From: an uncultured Eubacteriales bacterium
Lineage (GTDB): Bacteria > Bacillota > Clostridia > Oscillospirales > CAG-272
Direction of reading: 5' to 3'
NCBI GenBank assembly: GCA_934477985.1
Contig: CAKSOR010000010.1
Location: 1-16,565 of the forward strand
DNA length: 16,565 bases
Shown piece after piece: positions 6,585 to 13,424 of the stretch (its first letter is position 1; every line of letters begins with the position of its first letter). A model generated the notes under the pieces. That model did not search any database and was not told the origin of the DNA. It saw only the letters and a program-made list of their open reading frames with translations. The position numbers and the translations under genes were made by a program.

Positions 6585-7364
6585 TCAGAATTTCACACGC
6601 TCGACTGAACGGCACTTCCCTGCCAAATCCAGCTCGAATATGACTCCCTGAGCTTCAATATTGCCTCCGGCGATTTCGAATTTTACCGGGAGTTTTGTGC
6701 GGAGCTTCTCGATTATTATATCGGAACGGATACCGAGAACGCTGTCGGTCGGTCCGGTCATTCCGAGGTCGGTGACGTAGCCGCTGCCGCCCGGAAGCAC
6801 CTGATTATCGGCGGTCGGGACGTGAGTGTGCGTGCCGAACACGCAGTCAATCCGCCCGTCGAAATAGCGTGCGAGCGCGATTTTTTCACTTGTCGCCTCG
6901 GCGTGAATGTCGAGGATTGAGAAGTCGTATCTTCCCTGCTCGCGTTCGAGGATTCGGTCGACCGTAGCGAACGGACAAGCGAGCGGTTCCATGAAAATGA
7001 CGCCGAGGACGTTGATTACGAGAACGCGATAGCCGTCGATGCCGATCGTTGTGTGTCCGCCGCCGGGCGCGCCGAATGGGTAATTTGCCGGTCGGATAAC
7101 GTTCGTGCTGTTCTCGAGGTAGCTTCTTATCTCTTTTTTTCTGAAAATATGGTTGCCGCCGGTCAGGACGTCGCAGCCTGACGTGAGCAGCTTTTCGGCG
7201 CTCTGCGGGTCGAGTCCGTTGCCCTGCGCGGCGTTTTCGGCGTTGCAGACGACCATGCTTATATTATGCGATTTTCGGTAGTCCCAGAGCCGCTGCGACA
7301 GGTATTTCACGGCGTCCGGTCCGACTACGTCGCCGAGCGCGAGAATGCGGAATGCTTGATTCAT
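6585..7364 (-). CDS. ymdB: YmdB-type metallophosphoesterase (TIGR00282 family)
   Basis: This 259-residue protein is close to the 264 residues of Bacillus subtilis YmdB, a binuclear-metal phosphodiesterase acting on cyclic nucleotides that influences biofilm versus motility decisions. The metal ligands and signature blocks are all present: GDVVG (D12), NAENAAQG (E43, N44), GGNHIF (N71, H72), DIHAEATSEK (D152, H154, E156) and GTHTHVPTAD (H179, H181). AAAGGA lies 9 bases before the ATG. In many Bacillota this gene follows the ribonuclease Y gene rny; here it sits between an oxidoreductase (36-base gap) and marR (39-base gap), so that association is lost or lies elsewhere. The phosphodiesterase assignment is secure; the cellular role in this organism is not known. 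Confidence 0.95.
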   Translation of the reverse strand: MNQAFRILALGDVVGPDAVKYLSQRLWDYRKSHNISMVVCNAENAAQGNGLDPQSAEKLLTSGCDVLTGGNHIFRKKEIRSYLENSTNVIRPANYPFGAPGGGHTTIGIDGYRVLVINVLGVIFMEPLACPFATVDRILEREQGRYDFSILDIHAEATSEKIALARYFDGRIDCVFGTHTHVPTADNQVLPGGSGYVTDLGMTGPTDSVLGIRSDIIIEKLRTKLPVKFEIAGGNIEAQGVIFELDLAGKCRSVERVKF

Positions 7365-7400
7365 TGCTTGCTATCCTTTCGTGTCAGTAATGCGAATCAA

Positions 7401-8378
7401 TTACTGCTTGAGCCTTTCACGGGCACGCTCATCGGCTTTCAATGCCCAGAATGTCGACTCGACGCAGGATTCCTTTGTGAGATGATTGTTTTCGCCTGAG
7501 AGGAGCGCCAGAAAATCTTCGAAAATATCGCCGGCGGGCTCGTTTCCGAGCTCGATTACGCCGTCCGGATCGGTTATTAATGTCGCTTTTCCGGCGGCGA
7601 CCTCGACTATTCCCTTCGTTCCGACGACTCTTACGCGGTCGTCACCGTGCGTCGGCGCGGACATCGGGCGGTACATGTCGGCGGTGACCGTCGCGATCAC
7701 GTCGTTTGTCATCATGAACTGCGCCGCCGAGGTTATGTCCATGTCGCCGTTGCCGCCGTTGTCGAGACGCGAGATCGCCGCGCCGGTCAGGTCGGTGTAA
7801 TGCTCGCCCGAGAGCCATTTCATCCAGTCGATCGCGTGGATTGCGACCCACGGGAGGATGCCGCAGTAGGTCTCGCGCGACGAATAGAACGCCGGGCGCT
7901 TGCCGAGTTTGTAGGATTTGCGCGAGTCCATCATGCGGACTTTGCCGATTCTTCCCCCGTCGATCGCCTTTTTCGCGGCTTTGAACGCCGGGTTCGTGCG
8001 GGCGTCAAACATCGCGGCGAAGATCGCTTTGTCGCAGTTCCGGATTTTTTCGAGCGTCGCGAAATCGGTCGCGGCAGGCTTGTCGCAGAAGACGTTGATT
8101 CCACGCTCGAGAGCGTAGAGTGAGATTTTTCCGTGGTCGTTGTACCACGGGTCGACTATCGCGATGTCGGGCTTTTCTGTCTCGAGCATTTCCTTCCAAT
8201 CGGAATATATTTTCGGCTCGAAGCCGTTTTTTTTCAGGCTTGCGGCGAATTCGTTGATGCCTTCTGCTTCGGATCCGGCGCTTCCGGCTGAGATACCGGT
8301 AAAATCGATTGCGTGCGATTTAATGCCCGGATACGCGTAGACGCAATGCCCCGCGTGGCCTATCTGAACGATTTTCAT
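7401..8378 (-). CDS. Gfo/Idh/MocA-family NAD(P)-dependent oxidoreductase
   Basis: This 325-residue protein has an N-terminal Rossmann fold and a C-terminal alpha/beta substrate domain typical of the family that oxidises sugars, inositols and similar polyols. The cofactor-side signature CDKPA (98-102) carries the conserved lysine K100. WVAIHAIDW (177-185) supplies the usual histidine and aspartate of the active site (H181, D184). The glycine-rich turn is atypical, VQIGHAGHC instead of the common GxGxxG. AAGGAA lies 5 bases before the ATG. It is 36 bases upstream of ymdB and on the same strand as rarA, but the 159-bp gap to rarA suggests it may be expressed separately. The substrate cannot be predicted; no sugar transporter or kinase is nearby. 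Confidence 0.88.
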   Translation of the reverse strand: MKIVQIGHAGHCVYAYPGIKSHAIDFTGISAGSAGSEAEGINEFAASLKKNGFEPKIYSDWKEMLETEKPDIAIVDPWYNDHGKISLYALERGINVFCDKPAATDFATLEKIRNCDKAIFAAMFDARTNPAFKAAKKAIDGGRIGKVRMMDSRKSYKLGKRPAFYSSRETYCGILPWVAIHAIDWMKWLSGEHYTDLTGAAISRLDNGGNGDMDITSAAQFMMTNDVIATVTADMYRPMSAPTHGDDRVRVVGTKGIVEVAAGKATLITDPDGVIELGNEPAGDIFEDFLALLSGENNHLTKESCVESTFWALKADERARERLKQ

Positions 8379-8403
8379 GATGATTCCTTCCGTTTGAAGC
8401 TGT

Positions 8404-8435
8404 AATGATATGATATTGTTTGCTTGCTGTTTATT
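8404..8435. repeat. 32-nt direct repeat, copy 1
   Basis: This segment matches 8515-8546 at 27 of 32 positions in the same orientation. It contains TTGCTTGC and lies 26-57 bases upstream of the oxidoreductase ATG in the minus-strand leader. Between the two copies there is about 80 bp with no gene and only a weak 6-bp hairpin at 8459-8474. Confidence 0.7.
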
Positions 8436-8514
8436 TCCGATTCGCGCATGAATGGCAGCCGGTCAAGTGACTGGATGACATTGTGTTTCGATCGGGTTGA
8501 ATGTTCTGCGCACG

Positions 8515-8546
8515 AACGATATGGTATTTATTGCTTGCTATTTATT
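8515..8546. repeat. 32-nt direct repeat, copy 2
   Basis: This is the second copy of the 32-nt direct repeat. It overlaps the last codons and stop (TAG) of rarA, so part of the rarA tail is itself repeat sequence. The core TTGCTTGCTATTTATT corresponds to TTGCTTGCTGTTTATT in copy 1. Confidence 0.7.
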
Positions 8547-9770
8547 CTTGATTTTATCCCAGTACTGTTTTGCTGCCTGCTCGGTTTTGTTCGGTCCGTA
8601 CTCGTAGTAGCGGGCGTTTTTCAGGTCGTCCGGGAGGTATTGCTGGTCGATCCAATGGTCCGGGAACGCGTGCGGGTACTTGTAGCCCTCGAATTTCGGG
8701 CTCCGCAGGTGCGATGGGACATTCTGCCCCTTTCCGGCTGAAATGTCCGCCATCGCGCGGTCGATCGCGCTCTCGGCGCTATTCGATTTCGGCGCGGTCG
8801 CGAGCATCAATGCCGCGTTTGCCAGCGGGATCCGCGCCTCGGGGAGTCCTAGCTCCCTCGCACTGTCGACGCACGCTTTGACGATTGCCGCCGCCATCGG
8901 GTACGCGAGCCCGATGTCCTCGCTCGCGATGACCTGCAAGCGACGGCATGCCGAGATAAGGTCGCCGCCCTCCAGTATTTTCGCGAGGTAGAATACCGCC
9001 GCGTCGGGGTCTGAGCCGCGGATGGATTTTTGCAGGCAGGACAGCAGATCGTAGTGCACGTCGCCCGCGCGGTCGAAGCTGCCGACCACTTTCGGCGTCA
9101 GGCTGTCGAGAATTTCTTTCGTTATGATTTTTTCGCCCGCTTCGGCGAGATAGAACGCGTTTTCGAGGAGTCCCAGACTCCGCCGGACATCGCCCGCGCC
9201 GCAGCCCGCGAGGAAGTCGAGCGCGCCGCCGTCTATCGTGACGGCGGGTTCGGTTTCCGCGTTCAGTTTGCCGAGCGCGCGGGTGATTGCCCGGGAAATC
9301 TCGTCCTTTGAGACTGGGCGGAACTCGAAGACCGCCGAGCGCGAAATTATCGCGTTGTAAACGTAGAAATATGGATTTTCGGTCGTTGAGGCGATCAGCG
9401 TGATGCGGCCGTCCTCGATGTACTCCAGCAGCGATTGCTGCTGTTTTTTATTGAAATACTGGATCTCGTCGAGGTAGAGGAGGATGCCGCCGCTTCCGAA
9501 CATCGTCGCGGTTTCGTCGATGACGGCTTTCACATCGGAGATCGACGCGGTCGTCGCGTTCAGGCGGCGGAGGGTCATGCCCGAGCGTTCGGCGATTATG
9601 TTCGCGGCGGTTGTTTTGCCTGTGCCGGGCGGTCCGAAGAAGATCATGTTCGAAATGTGCCCCGACTCGACCATGCGGCGGAGGATTCCGTTTTTGCCGA
9701 CTAATTTCTCCTGCCCGACCATTTCATCGAAGTCGGTCGGTCGGACGCGGTCGGCGAGTGGCTGATTCAT
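8538..9770 (-). CDS. rarA: RarA/MgsA AAA+ ATPase, replication-recombination factor
   Basis: This 410-residue AAA+ protein is of the RarA (MgsA/WRNIP1) family, which acts with single-strand binding protein at stalled replication forks. Walker A is GPPGTGKT (46-53), Walker B is LLYLDE (97-102), sensor 1 lies in STTENP (128-133) and the arginine finger region is ISRS (142-145). The C-terminal tetramerisation part contains the family block KFEGYKYPHAFPDHWIDQQY. After Walker B the usual HRFNK is QYFNK, a mild variant. The gene follows recG by 43 bases on the same strand, probably as one operon devoted to fork repair. The ribosome binding site (AAAGAG) is weak. Clamp-loader subunits share the ATPase core but lack this C-terminal block. 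Confidence 0.95.
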   Translation of the reverse strand: MNQPLADRVRPTDFDEMVGQEKLVGKNGILRRMVESGHISNMIFFGPPGTGKTTAANIIAERSGMTLRRLNATTASISDVKAVIDETATMFGSGGILLYLDEIQYFNKKQQQSLLEYIEDGRITLIASTTENPYFYVYNAIISRSAVFEFRPVSKDEISRAITRALGKLNAETEPAVTIDGGALDFLAGCGAGDVRRSLGLLENAFYLAEAGEKIITKEILDSLTPKVVGSFDRAGDVHYDLLSCLQKSIRGSDPDAAVFYLAKILEGGDLISACRRLQVIASEDIGLAYPMAAAIVKACVDSARELGLPEARIPLANAALMLATAPKSNSAESAIDRAMADISAGKGQNVPSHLRSPKFEGYKYPHAFPDHWIDQQYLPDDLKNARYYEYGPNKTEQAAKQYWDKIKNK

Positions 9771-9813
9771 CTTAATTTTCTCTTTCTATGGAAACACTGA
9801 TTTGAGGTTGTTT

Positions 9814-11946
9814 TCAGCTTATTCCTGTCGCGTTCTTTGCGGCTTTTATCGCGGTCGTGACGCTCTCGGGAAGCTCACGGAGCTCGTTTTCAGCCGTTTT
9901 CCTGGCGGCTTTGACTGCTGCCTCGAGCAGCTGCATATCCTCGCAGAGGTTCGCGAGGCGGAAGCGCAGGACGCCGTGCTGTTTGATGTCCTCGTCGCCT
10001 TTCGGGATGAAGTCGCCCGGTCCGCGCTCGCCGAGGTCGGACTCGGCGATCCTGAAGCCGTCGTAGGTTGTGCGCAGGACGTCGAGCCGCTTTCCGGCTT
10101 TTGAGTCGGGCGGACATTCCGAGACCAGCACGCAGTTCGAGGCGGCTTTTCCGCGTCCGACGCGTCCGCGCAGCTGGTGGAGCTGCGAGAGTCCGAAGCG
10201 CTCGGCGTTCTCGATTATCATAAGCGTCGCGTTCGGGACGTTGACGCCGACCTCAATGACGGTCGTCGAGACGAGAACGTCGATATTTCCGGCGGCGAAC
10301 TCGCTCATTATCAGATCTTTGTCGACCGATTTCATTCTGCCGTGGACACAGCCGATTTTCAGATCGGGGAGCGCCGCCTGGAGCTCGTTTGCCCAGACTG
10401 TCGCGGCTTTCGGAGGTTCTTTGGGGAGCGCGTCGAAATCGAGGAGGCGGATGTCCTCCTGCGAGACCTCGCCGGATTCACTCTCCTCGACCGCCGGGCA
10501 GACTACGTAGGTCTGGTGACCCTCGTCGTGCTGCTTGCGGATGAAGGCGTTCAGGCGGGCGCGGTAGGATTCGTTGACGACGAAGGTCTTCACGCGCTGT
10601 CTTCCGGGCGGCATCTCGTCGAGCACCGACATGTCGAGGTCGCCGTAGAGGAACATCGCGAGGGTTCGCGGGATCGGTGTCGCCGACATTGTGAGCTGAT
10701 GGACGGTCGTCATTGAATCGCTGCCCTTGGCGATGAGCGCCTCGCGCTGACCGACTCCGAAGCGGTGCTGTTCGTCGCAGATCACGAGTCCGAGCGAGCG
10801 GAAACTGACTTCGTCGGCGATCAGCGCGTGCGTGCCGATGACGATATTGACGCTTCCGTCTGAGAGTCCCGCGTAGATCGGCTTGCGCTCGCGCGCTCTG
10901 ACCGAACCGATGAGGAGCTTTACGGTTATGCCGAGCTTTCCGAAGAGCGGCTCGAGGTCGTTGTAGTGCTGGGTCGCGAGAATTTCGGTCGGCGCCATCA
11001 GGGCGCACTGGAAGCTGTTTTTCACCGCGATATACGCCGCGGCTGCCGCGACGGCTGTCTTGCCGCTTCCGACGTCGCCTGAGACGAGGCGTCGCATCGG
11101 TTTGTCTTTCGCGAGATCGGCTGAAATCGCCGTTATCGCGCGTTTCTGCGCGCCGGTCAGCTCGAAGGGGAGCAGGGAGGTCAGCGGTTTTATGTCGCTG
11201 TCGGGCAGCTTCGGCGCGAGTCGGGTTTCTTTGCTTCGCGAGCCTGACGCGCCGAGGGCGAAATTGTAGAGTTCTTCGAAGATCAGGCGGCGCTTGGCGA
11301 TGCTCAGCGCCTCGAAATCGGGCGGGAAGTGGATGTTCTGGAGCGCCCAGCCGAGCGCGCAGAGGTCGTTCTCGCGGCGCACCTCGCCGGGGAGAGTCTC
11401 GATGAGCGCGTCGGGGCGGTCGCCGGTGTTGATCAGGTGAGTCAGCGCCGTTTTGATTATGTTCGAGAGGAACTTCTGCGTGATTCCGGCGGTCAGTGGG
11501 TAGACCGCGACGAGGTTCGGCAGCGGCTTGTCGGGGCTGATCGGCTCGACTATCGGCGAGTTCAGCGTCGGCTTGCCGCGCTCTGACGTGTACTTTCCGA
11601 AGAAACGGTATTCGTTTCCCTTGACGAGGGTGTCCTTCAGGTAGGGCTGGTTGAAGAAGACCAGCTCGCATGCGCCTGATTCGTCGAAGCCGCGGAGCTT
11701 CAGCAGGGTCATGCCGCGCCTCAGCGTCGCGAGCGACGGGTCGGTCGCGACGGTCAGGATGAAGGACGCCGTCTCGCCGGGAACGGCGTCGGACAGCTTC
11801 TTTACGTTCCCGCGGAACTGGTAGCCGCGCGGGAAGTGCCGGATCAGCTGTCCGAAGGTTGTGATGCCGAGCCGTTCGAGCGCCTGAACACGCGCGGGTC
11901 CGACTCCCGGGAGAAATTTTACCGGGGTTTCCTCACTGTATTGCAA
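9814..11946 (-). CDS. recG: ATP-dependent DNA helicase RecG
   Basis: This 710-residue protein is of normal RecG length. It begins with the helix-hairpin-helix-like FLPGVGPARVQAL and the OB-fold wedge domain (about 50-140), which grips branched DNA. The superfamily 2 helicase core follows: Walker A GDVGSGKT (290-297), DEQHRFG (391-397), SATPIPRTLA (421-430) and the motif VI region QLRGRVGRG (591-599). RecG remodels stalled forks and Holliday junctions. The start is TTG, not ATG: AGAGGTG lies exactly 7 bases upstream, and no in-frame ATG gives the conserved N terminus. It heads the series leading to rarA. No promoter is evident in the short leader; a large palindrome ends 28 bases before the start codon. 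Confidence 0.97.
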   Translation of the reverse strand: MQYSEETPVKFLPGVGPARVQALERLGITTFGQLIRHFPRGYQFRGNVKKLSDAVPGETASFILTVATDPSLATLRRGMTLLKLRGFDESGACELVFFNQPYLKDTLVKGNEYRFFGKYTSERGKPTLNSPIVEPISPDKPLPNLVAVYPLTAGITQKFLSNIIKTALTHLINTGDRPDALIETLPGEVRRENDLCALGWALQNIHFPPDFEALSIAKRRLIFEELYNFALGASGSRSKETRLAPKLPDSDIKPLTSLLPFELTGAQKRAITAISADLAKDKPMRRLVSGDVGSGKTAVAAAAAYIAVKNSFQCALMAPTEILATQHYNDLEPLFGKLGITVKLLIGSVRARERKPIYAGLSDGSVNIVIGTHALIADEVSFRSLGLVICDEQHRFGVGQREALIAKGSDSMTTVHQLTMSATPIPRTLAMFLYGDLDMSVLDEMPPGRQRVKTFVVNESYRARLNAFIRKQHDEGHQTYVVCPAVEESESGEVSQEDIRLLDFDALPKEPPKAATVWANELQAALPDLKIGCVHGRMKSVDKDLIMSEFAAGNIDVLVSTTVIEVGVNVPNATLMIIENAERFGLSQLHQLRGRVGRGKAASNCVLVSECPPDSKAGKRLDVLRTTYDGFRIAESDLGERGPGDFIPKGDEDIKQHGVLRFRLANLCEDMQLLEAAVKAARKTAENELRELPESVTTAIKAAKNATGIS

Positions 11947-11953
11947 TCTTCTT

Positions 11954-11960
11954 CACCTCT
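11954..11960 (-). promoter_or_regulatory. Ribosome binding site deciding the recG TTG start
   Basis: The minus strand reads AGAGGTG followed by 7 bases and TTG. This strong Shine-Dalgarno match at ideal spacing supports TTG at 11946-11944 as the recG start. Confidence 0.85.
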
Positions 11961-11974
11961 TTTGATTGTGTTAT

Positions 11975-12046
11975 CTGGGGGGCGGGAAACCAGCCTTTTA
12001 CAAGTTACCTTCGGTAACTTGTGGAAAGGGGTTTCCCGCCCCCCAG
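11975..12046. repeat. 72-nt near-perfect palindrome upstream of recG
   Basis: The outer stem pairs 11975-11991 with 12030-12046, 17 perfect pairs that include six consecutive G-C. Inside, 11994-11999 pair with 12024-12029 (one G-T wobble) and 12000-12009 pair perfectly with 12013-12022 around TTC. Only a two-base bulge (11992-11993) and a one-base bulge (12023) interrupt it. Neither strand has a T-run after the stem (AGATAACAC on the minus side, AGACCCTCC on the plus side), so it is not a classical intrinsic terminator. It lies between the maf and recG transcription units. It could be a dispersed palindromic repeat of the REP type or a leader structure for recG. Confidence 0.85.
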
Positions 12047-12087
12047 ACCCTCCACCTTTCCCTAAACCTTTTTAAACATGGGTTTAA

Positions 12088-12107
12088 TGGAAAATTTAAT
12101 TTTTCCA
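12088..12107. terminator. Small AT-rich hairpin downstream of maf
   Basis: TGGAAAA (12088-12094) pairs with TTTTCCA (12101-12107) around a 6-base loop, 50 bases after the maf stop on the minus strand. The T-rich side lies within the stem. It may help end the dut-maf transcript, but without a clear following U-tract the call is weak. The rest of the 11947-12157 gap holds the large palindrome, a further weak TAAACC/GGTTTA repeat (12063-12086) and no gene. Confidence 0.35.
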
Positions 12108-12157
12108 CATATTGGTGAGATTTGTGGTTGCTTGCGCTTTACAAATTATCTTTAAGT

Positions 12158-12724
12158 TCAAAGAGTTAATCCGAGATTTTGCAGTATCTTTCTCAGCGCG
12201 CAGATCGGGAGTCCTACCGTGCTGTAGTAATCGCCTTCTATGCGCTCCACGAAGACTCCGCCGCGCCCCTGGATGCCGTATGAGCCGGCTTTATCCAGCG
12301 GCTCGCCGGTCGCGACGTAGTTTTCGGCGTCTTTGCGGGTCAGCGTCGTGAAGGTTATCTTGGTTTCGACGACATCGGAGACGATATTTTCGCCGTCTAT
12401 GACCGCCATACCGGTACAGACTGAATGTGTCCTGCCCGAGAGCTCGAGAAGGGCGTTTACCGCGTCTTCGGGGTCTTTCGGTTTGCCGAGGATTTTATTG
12501 CCGAGCGCGACTACTGTGTCCGCGCCGATGACTATCGCGCCGGGATGCAGGTTTGCGACCGCTTTTGCTTTGCGCTTTGAGAGCTCGCGCACCATCTCGG
12601 ACGGCGCGCAGGGGGCGATGTTCTCGTCGCAGTCGCTCGTTATCACCTCGAAATCGAGCCCCATTTGTGTCAGGAGCTCGCGGCGTCTCGGTGAGCCAGA
12701 CGCCAGGATGATTTTCTTTTCCAT
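12158..12724 (-). CDS. maf: Maf-family nucleoside triphosphate pyrophosphatase
   Basis: This 188-residue protein has the usual Maf length. Maf proteins hydrolyse dTTP, UTP or modified nucleotides to monophosphates (house-cleaning) and have been linked to septum control. Visible motifs are ASGSPRRREL (8-17), GADTVV (67-72), LGKPKD (79-84) and SYGIQGRGG (148-156). The ATG at 12724 is chosen because it gives the canonical N terminus; the frame continues upstream through the DUF4321 gene but that is a shadow. It starts two bases after the DUF4321 stop and has no good ribosome binding site, so translation is probably coupled. DUF4321 next to maf is a familiar pairing in Clostridia. Whether it prefers dTTP/UTP (YhdE-like) cannot be settled by eye. 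Confidence 0.95.
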   Translation of the reverse strand: MEKKIILASGSPRRRELLTQMGLDFEVITSDCDENIAPCAPSEMVRELSKRKAKAVANLHPGAIVIGADTVVALGNKILGKPKDPEDAVNALLELSGRTHSVCTGMAVIDGENIVSDVVETKITFTTLTRKDAENYVATGEPLDKAGSYGIQGRGGVFVERIEGDYYSTVGLPICALRKILQNLGLTL

Positions 12725-12726
12725 AA

Positions 12727-12981
12727 TTATTTTGCTATCGCTCTTCCGAGGAGGAGGGAGAGAATCACGAATATCACGGTCGAGAGGGTTAATTGGATGC
12801 TTATGCCGAAGGTCAGGCTCATGACGCCGAGGTTCAGCACCAGCGGCGATTCGAGTCCGAAGTCGACTCCGAACGCCAGCCACGACAGGAACGGCACGCC
12901 TTTACATATGTAGGCGACAAAGCTGCCGAGGACGATTCCGACCAGCACCAAAAAGATGTTGTATGTCTTGCTGTGCGCCAT
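12727..12981 (-). CDS. DUF4321 family small membrane protein
   Basis: This 84-residue protein has two hydrophobic segments, about 10-26 and 65-80, joined by the conserved stretch SWLAFGVDFGLESPLVLNLGVMSLTFG (about 33-59), which is characteristic of the DUF4321 family. Its function is unknown. In Clostridia it commonly sits just before maf, as here, and often near cell-shape genes such as mreB, which are not in this window. The ATG at 12981 shares one base with the dut TGA, suggesting translational coupling; a GTG one codon earlier (12984) is an alternative. It is most likely an inner-membrane protein with both ends on the same side. Confidence 0.88.
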   Translation of the reverse strand: MAHSKTYNIFLVLVGIVLGSFVAYICKGVPFLSWLAFGVDFGLESPLVLNLGVMSLTFGISIQLTLSTVIFVILSLLLGRAIAK

Positions 12982-13424
12982 CACTTCGTACCCGTTGAGC
13001 CGAAGCCGCCCGCGCCGCGCGTGGTTTCGTCGAGCTCGTCGACCTTTATGAGGTTCGCCGCCAGCACCGGCATGAACATCAGCTGCGCGACTCTCTCGCC
13101 CGGATCAAGGACGACCTTTTCGTCTCCGAGGTTGATCATCGCCGCGCAGATTTCGCCGCGGTAGTCGCTGTCGATGACTCCGATTCCGTTCGAGAGGGTG
13201 AGTCCGCGCTTTGAAGCGAGTCCGCTGCGGGCGCAGAGGATCGCCACGACATCATTTGTCTCGGGCGCGATCGCGATGCCGGTCGGAACTAATCTGCGCT
13301 CGCCGGGGTTTATCTCTATCGGCTCTTCGCCGGAGTATCTGAGGTCGACCGCGGCTGAGCCGTTCGTCGCGTAGGCGGGGAGCTGGACGTTTTCGCGCAG
13401 GGCTTTTATTTTGACGTTTATCAT
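12981..13424 (-). CDS. dut: Deoxyuridine 5'-triphosphate nucleotidohydrolase (dUTPase)
   Basis: This 147-residue protein is a trimeric-type dUTPase, which converts dUTP to dUMP and pyrophosphate, keeping uracil out of DNA and feeding thymidylate synthesis. All five signature motifs are present in order: SAAVDLR (23-29), ARSGLA (66-71), NGIGVIDSDYRGE (79-91, with the catalytic Asp region), LDPGERVAQLMF (106-117) and the flexible C-terminal RGAGGFGSTG (136-145). The ATG overlaps the stop of the U32 gene by four bases, and AGGAGA lies inside the U32 end 8 bases before it. It fits functionally with maf two genes downstream, both cleaning the nucleotide pool. Confidence 0.97.
   Translation of the reverse strand: MINVKIKALRENVQLPAYATNGSAAVDLRYSGEEPIEINPGERRLVPTGIAIAPETNDVVAILCARSGLASKRGLTLSNGIGVIDSDYRGEICAAMINLGDEKVVLDPGERVAQLMFMPVLAANLIKVDELDETTRGAGGFGSTGTK

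Noticed and set aside
8379..8537. Small gene or terminator in the rarA/oxidoreductase gap
   Set aside because: No frame with a ribosome binding site was found, and the only hairpin (8459-8474) is 6 bp with no T-run.
10478..11671. Long minus-strand open frame inside recG (397 codons)
   Set aside because: It is an arginine/alanine-rich shadow of recG in another frame with no domain; GC-rich codon use produces such frames throughout the window.
11975..12046. Intrinsic terminator between maf and recG
   Set aside because: No T-run follows the stem on either strand, so the palindrome is listed as a repeat element instead.
12725..12883. Upstream extension of maf to 12883
   Set aside because: It runs through the DUF4321 gene in another frame, with arginine-rich shadow composition; the conserved Maf N terminus begins at 12724.
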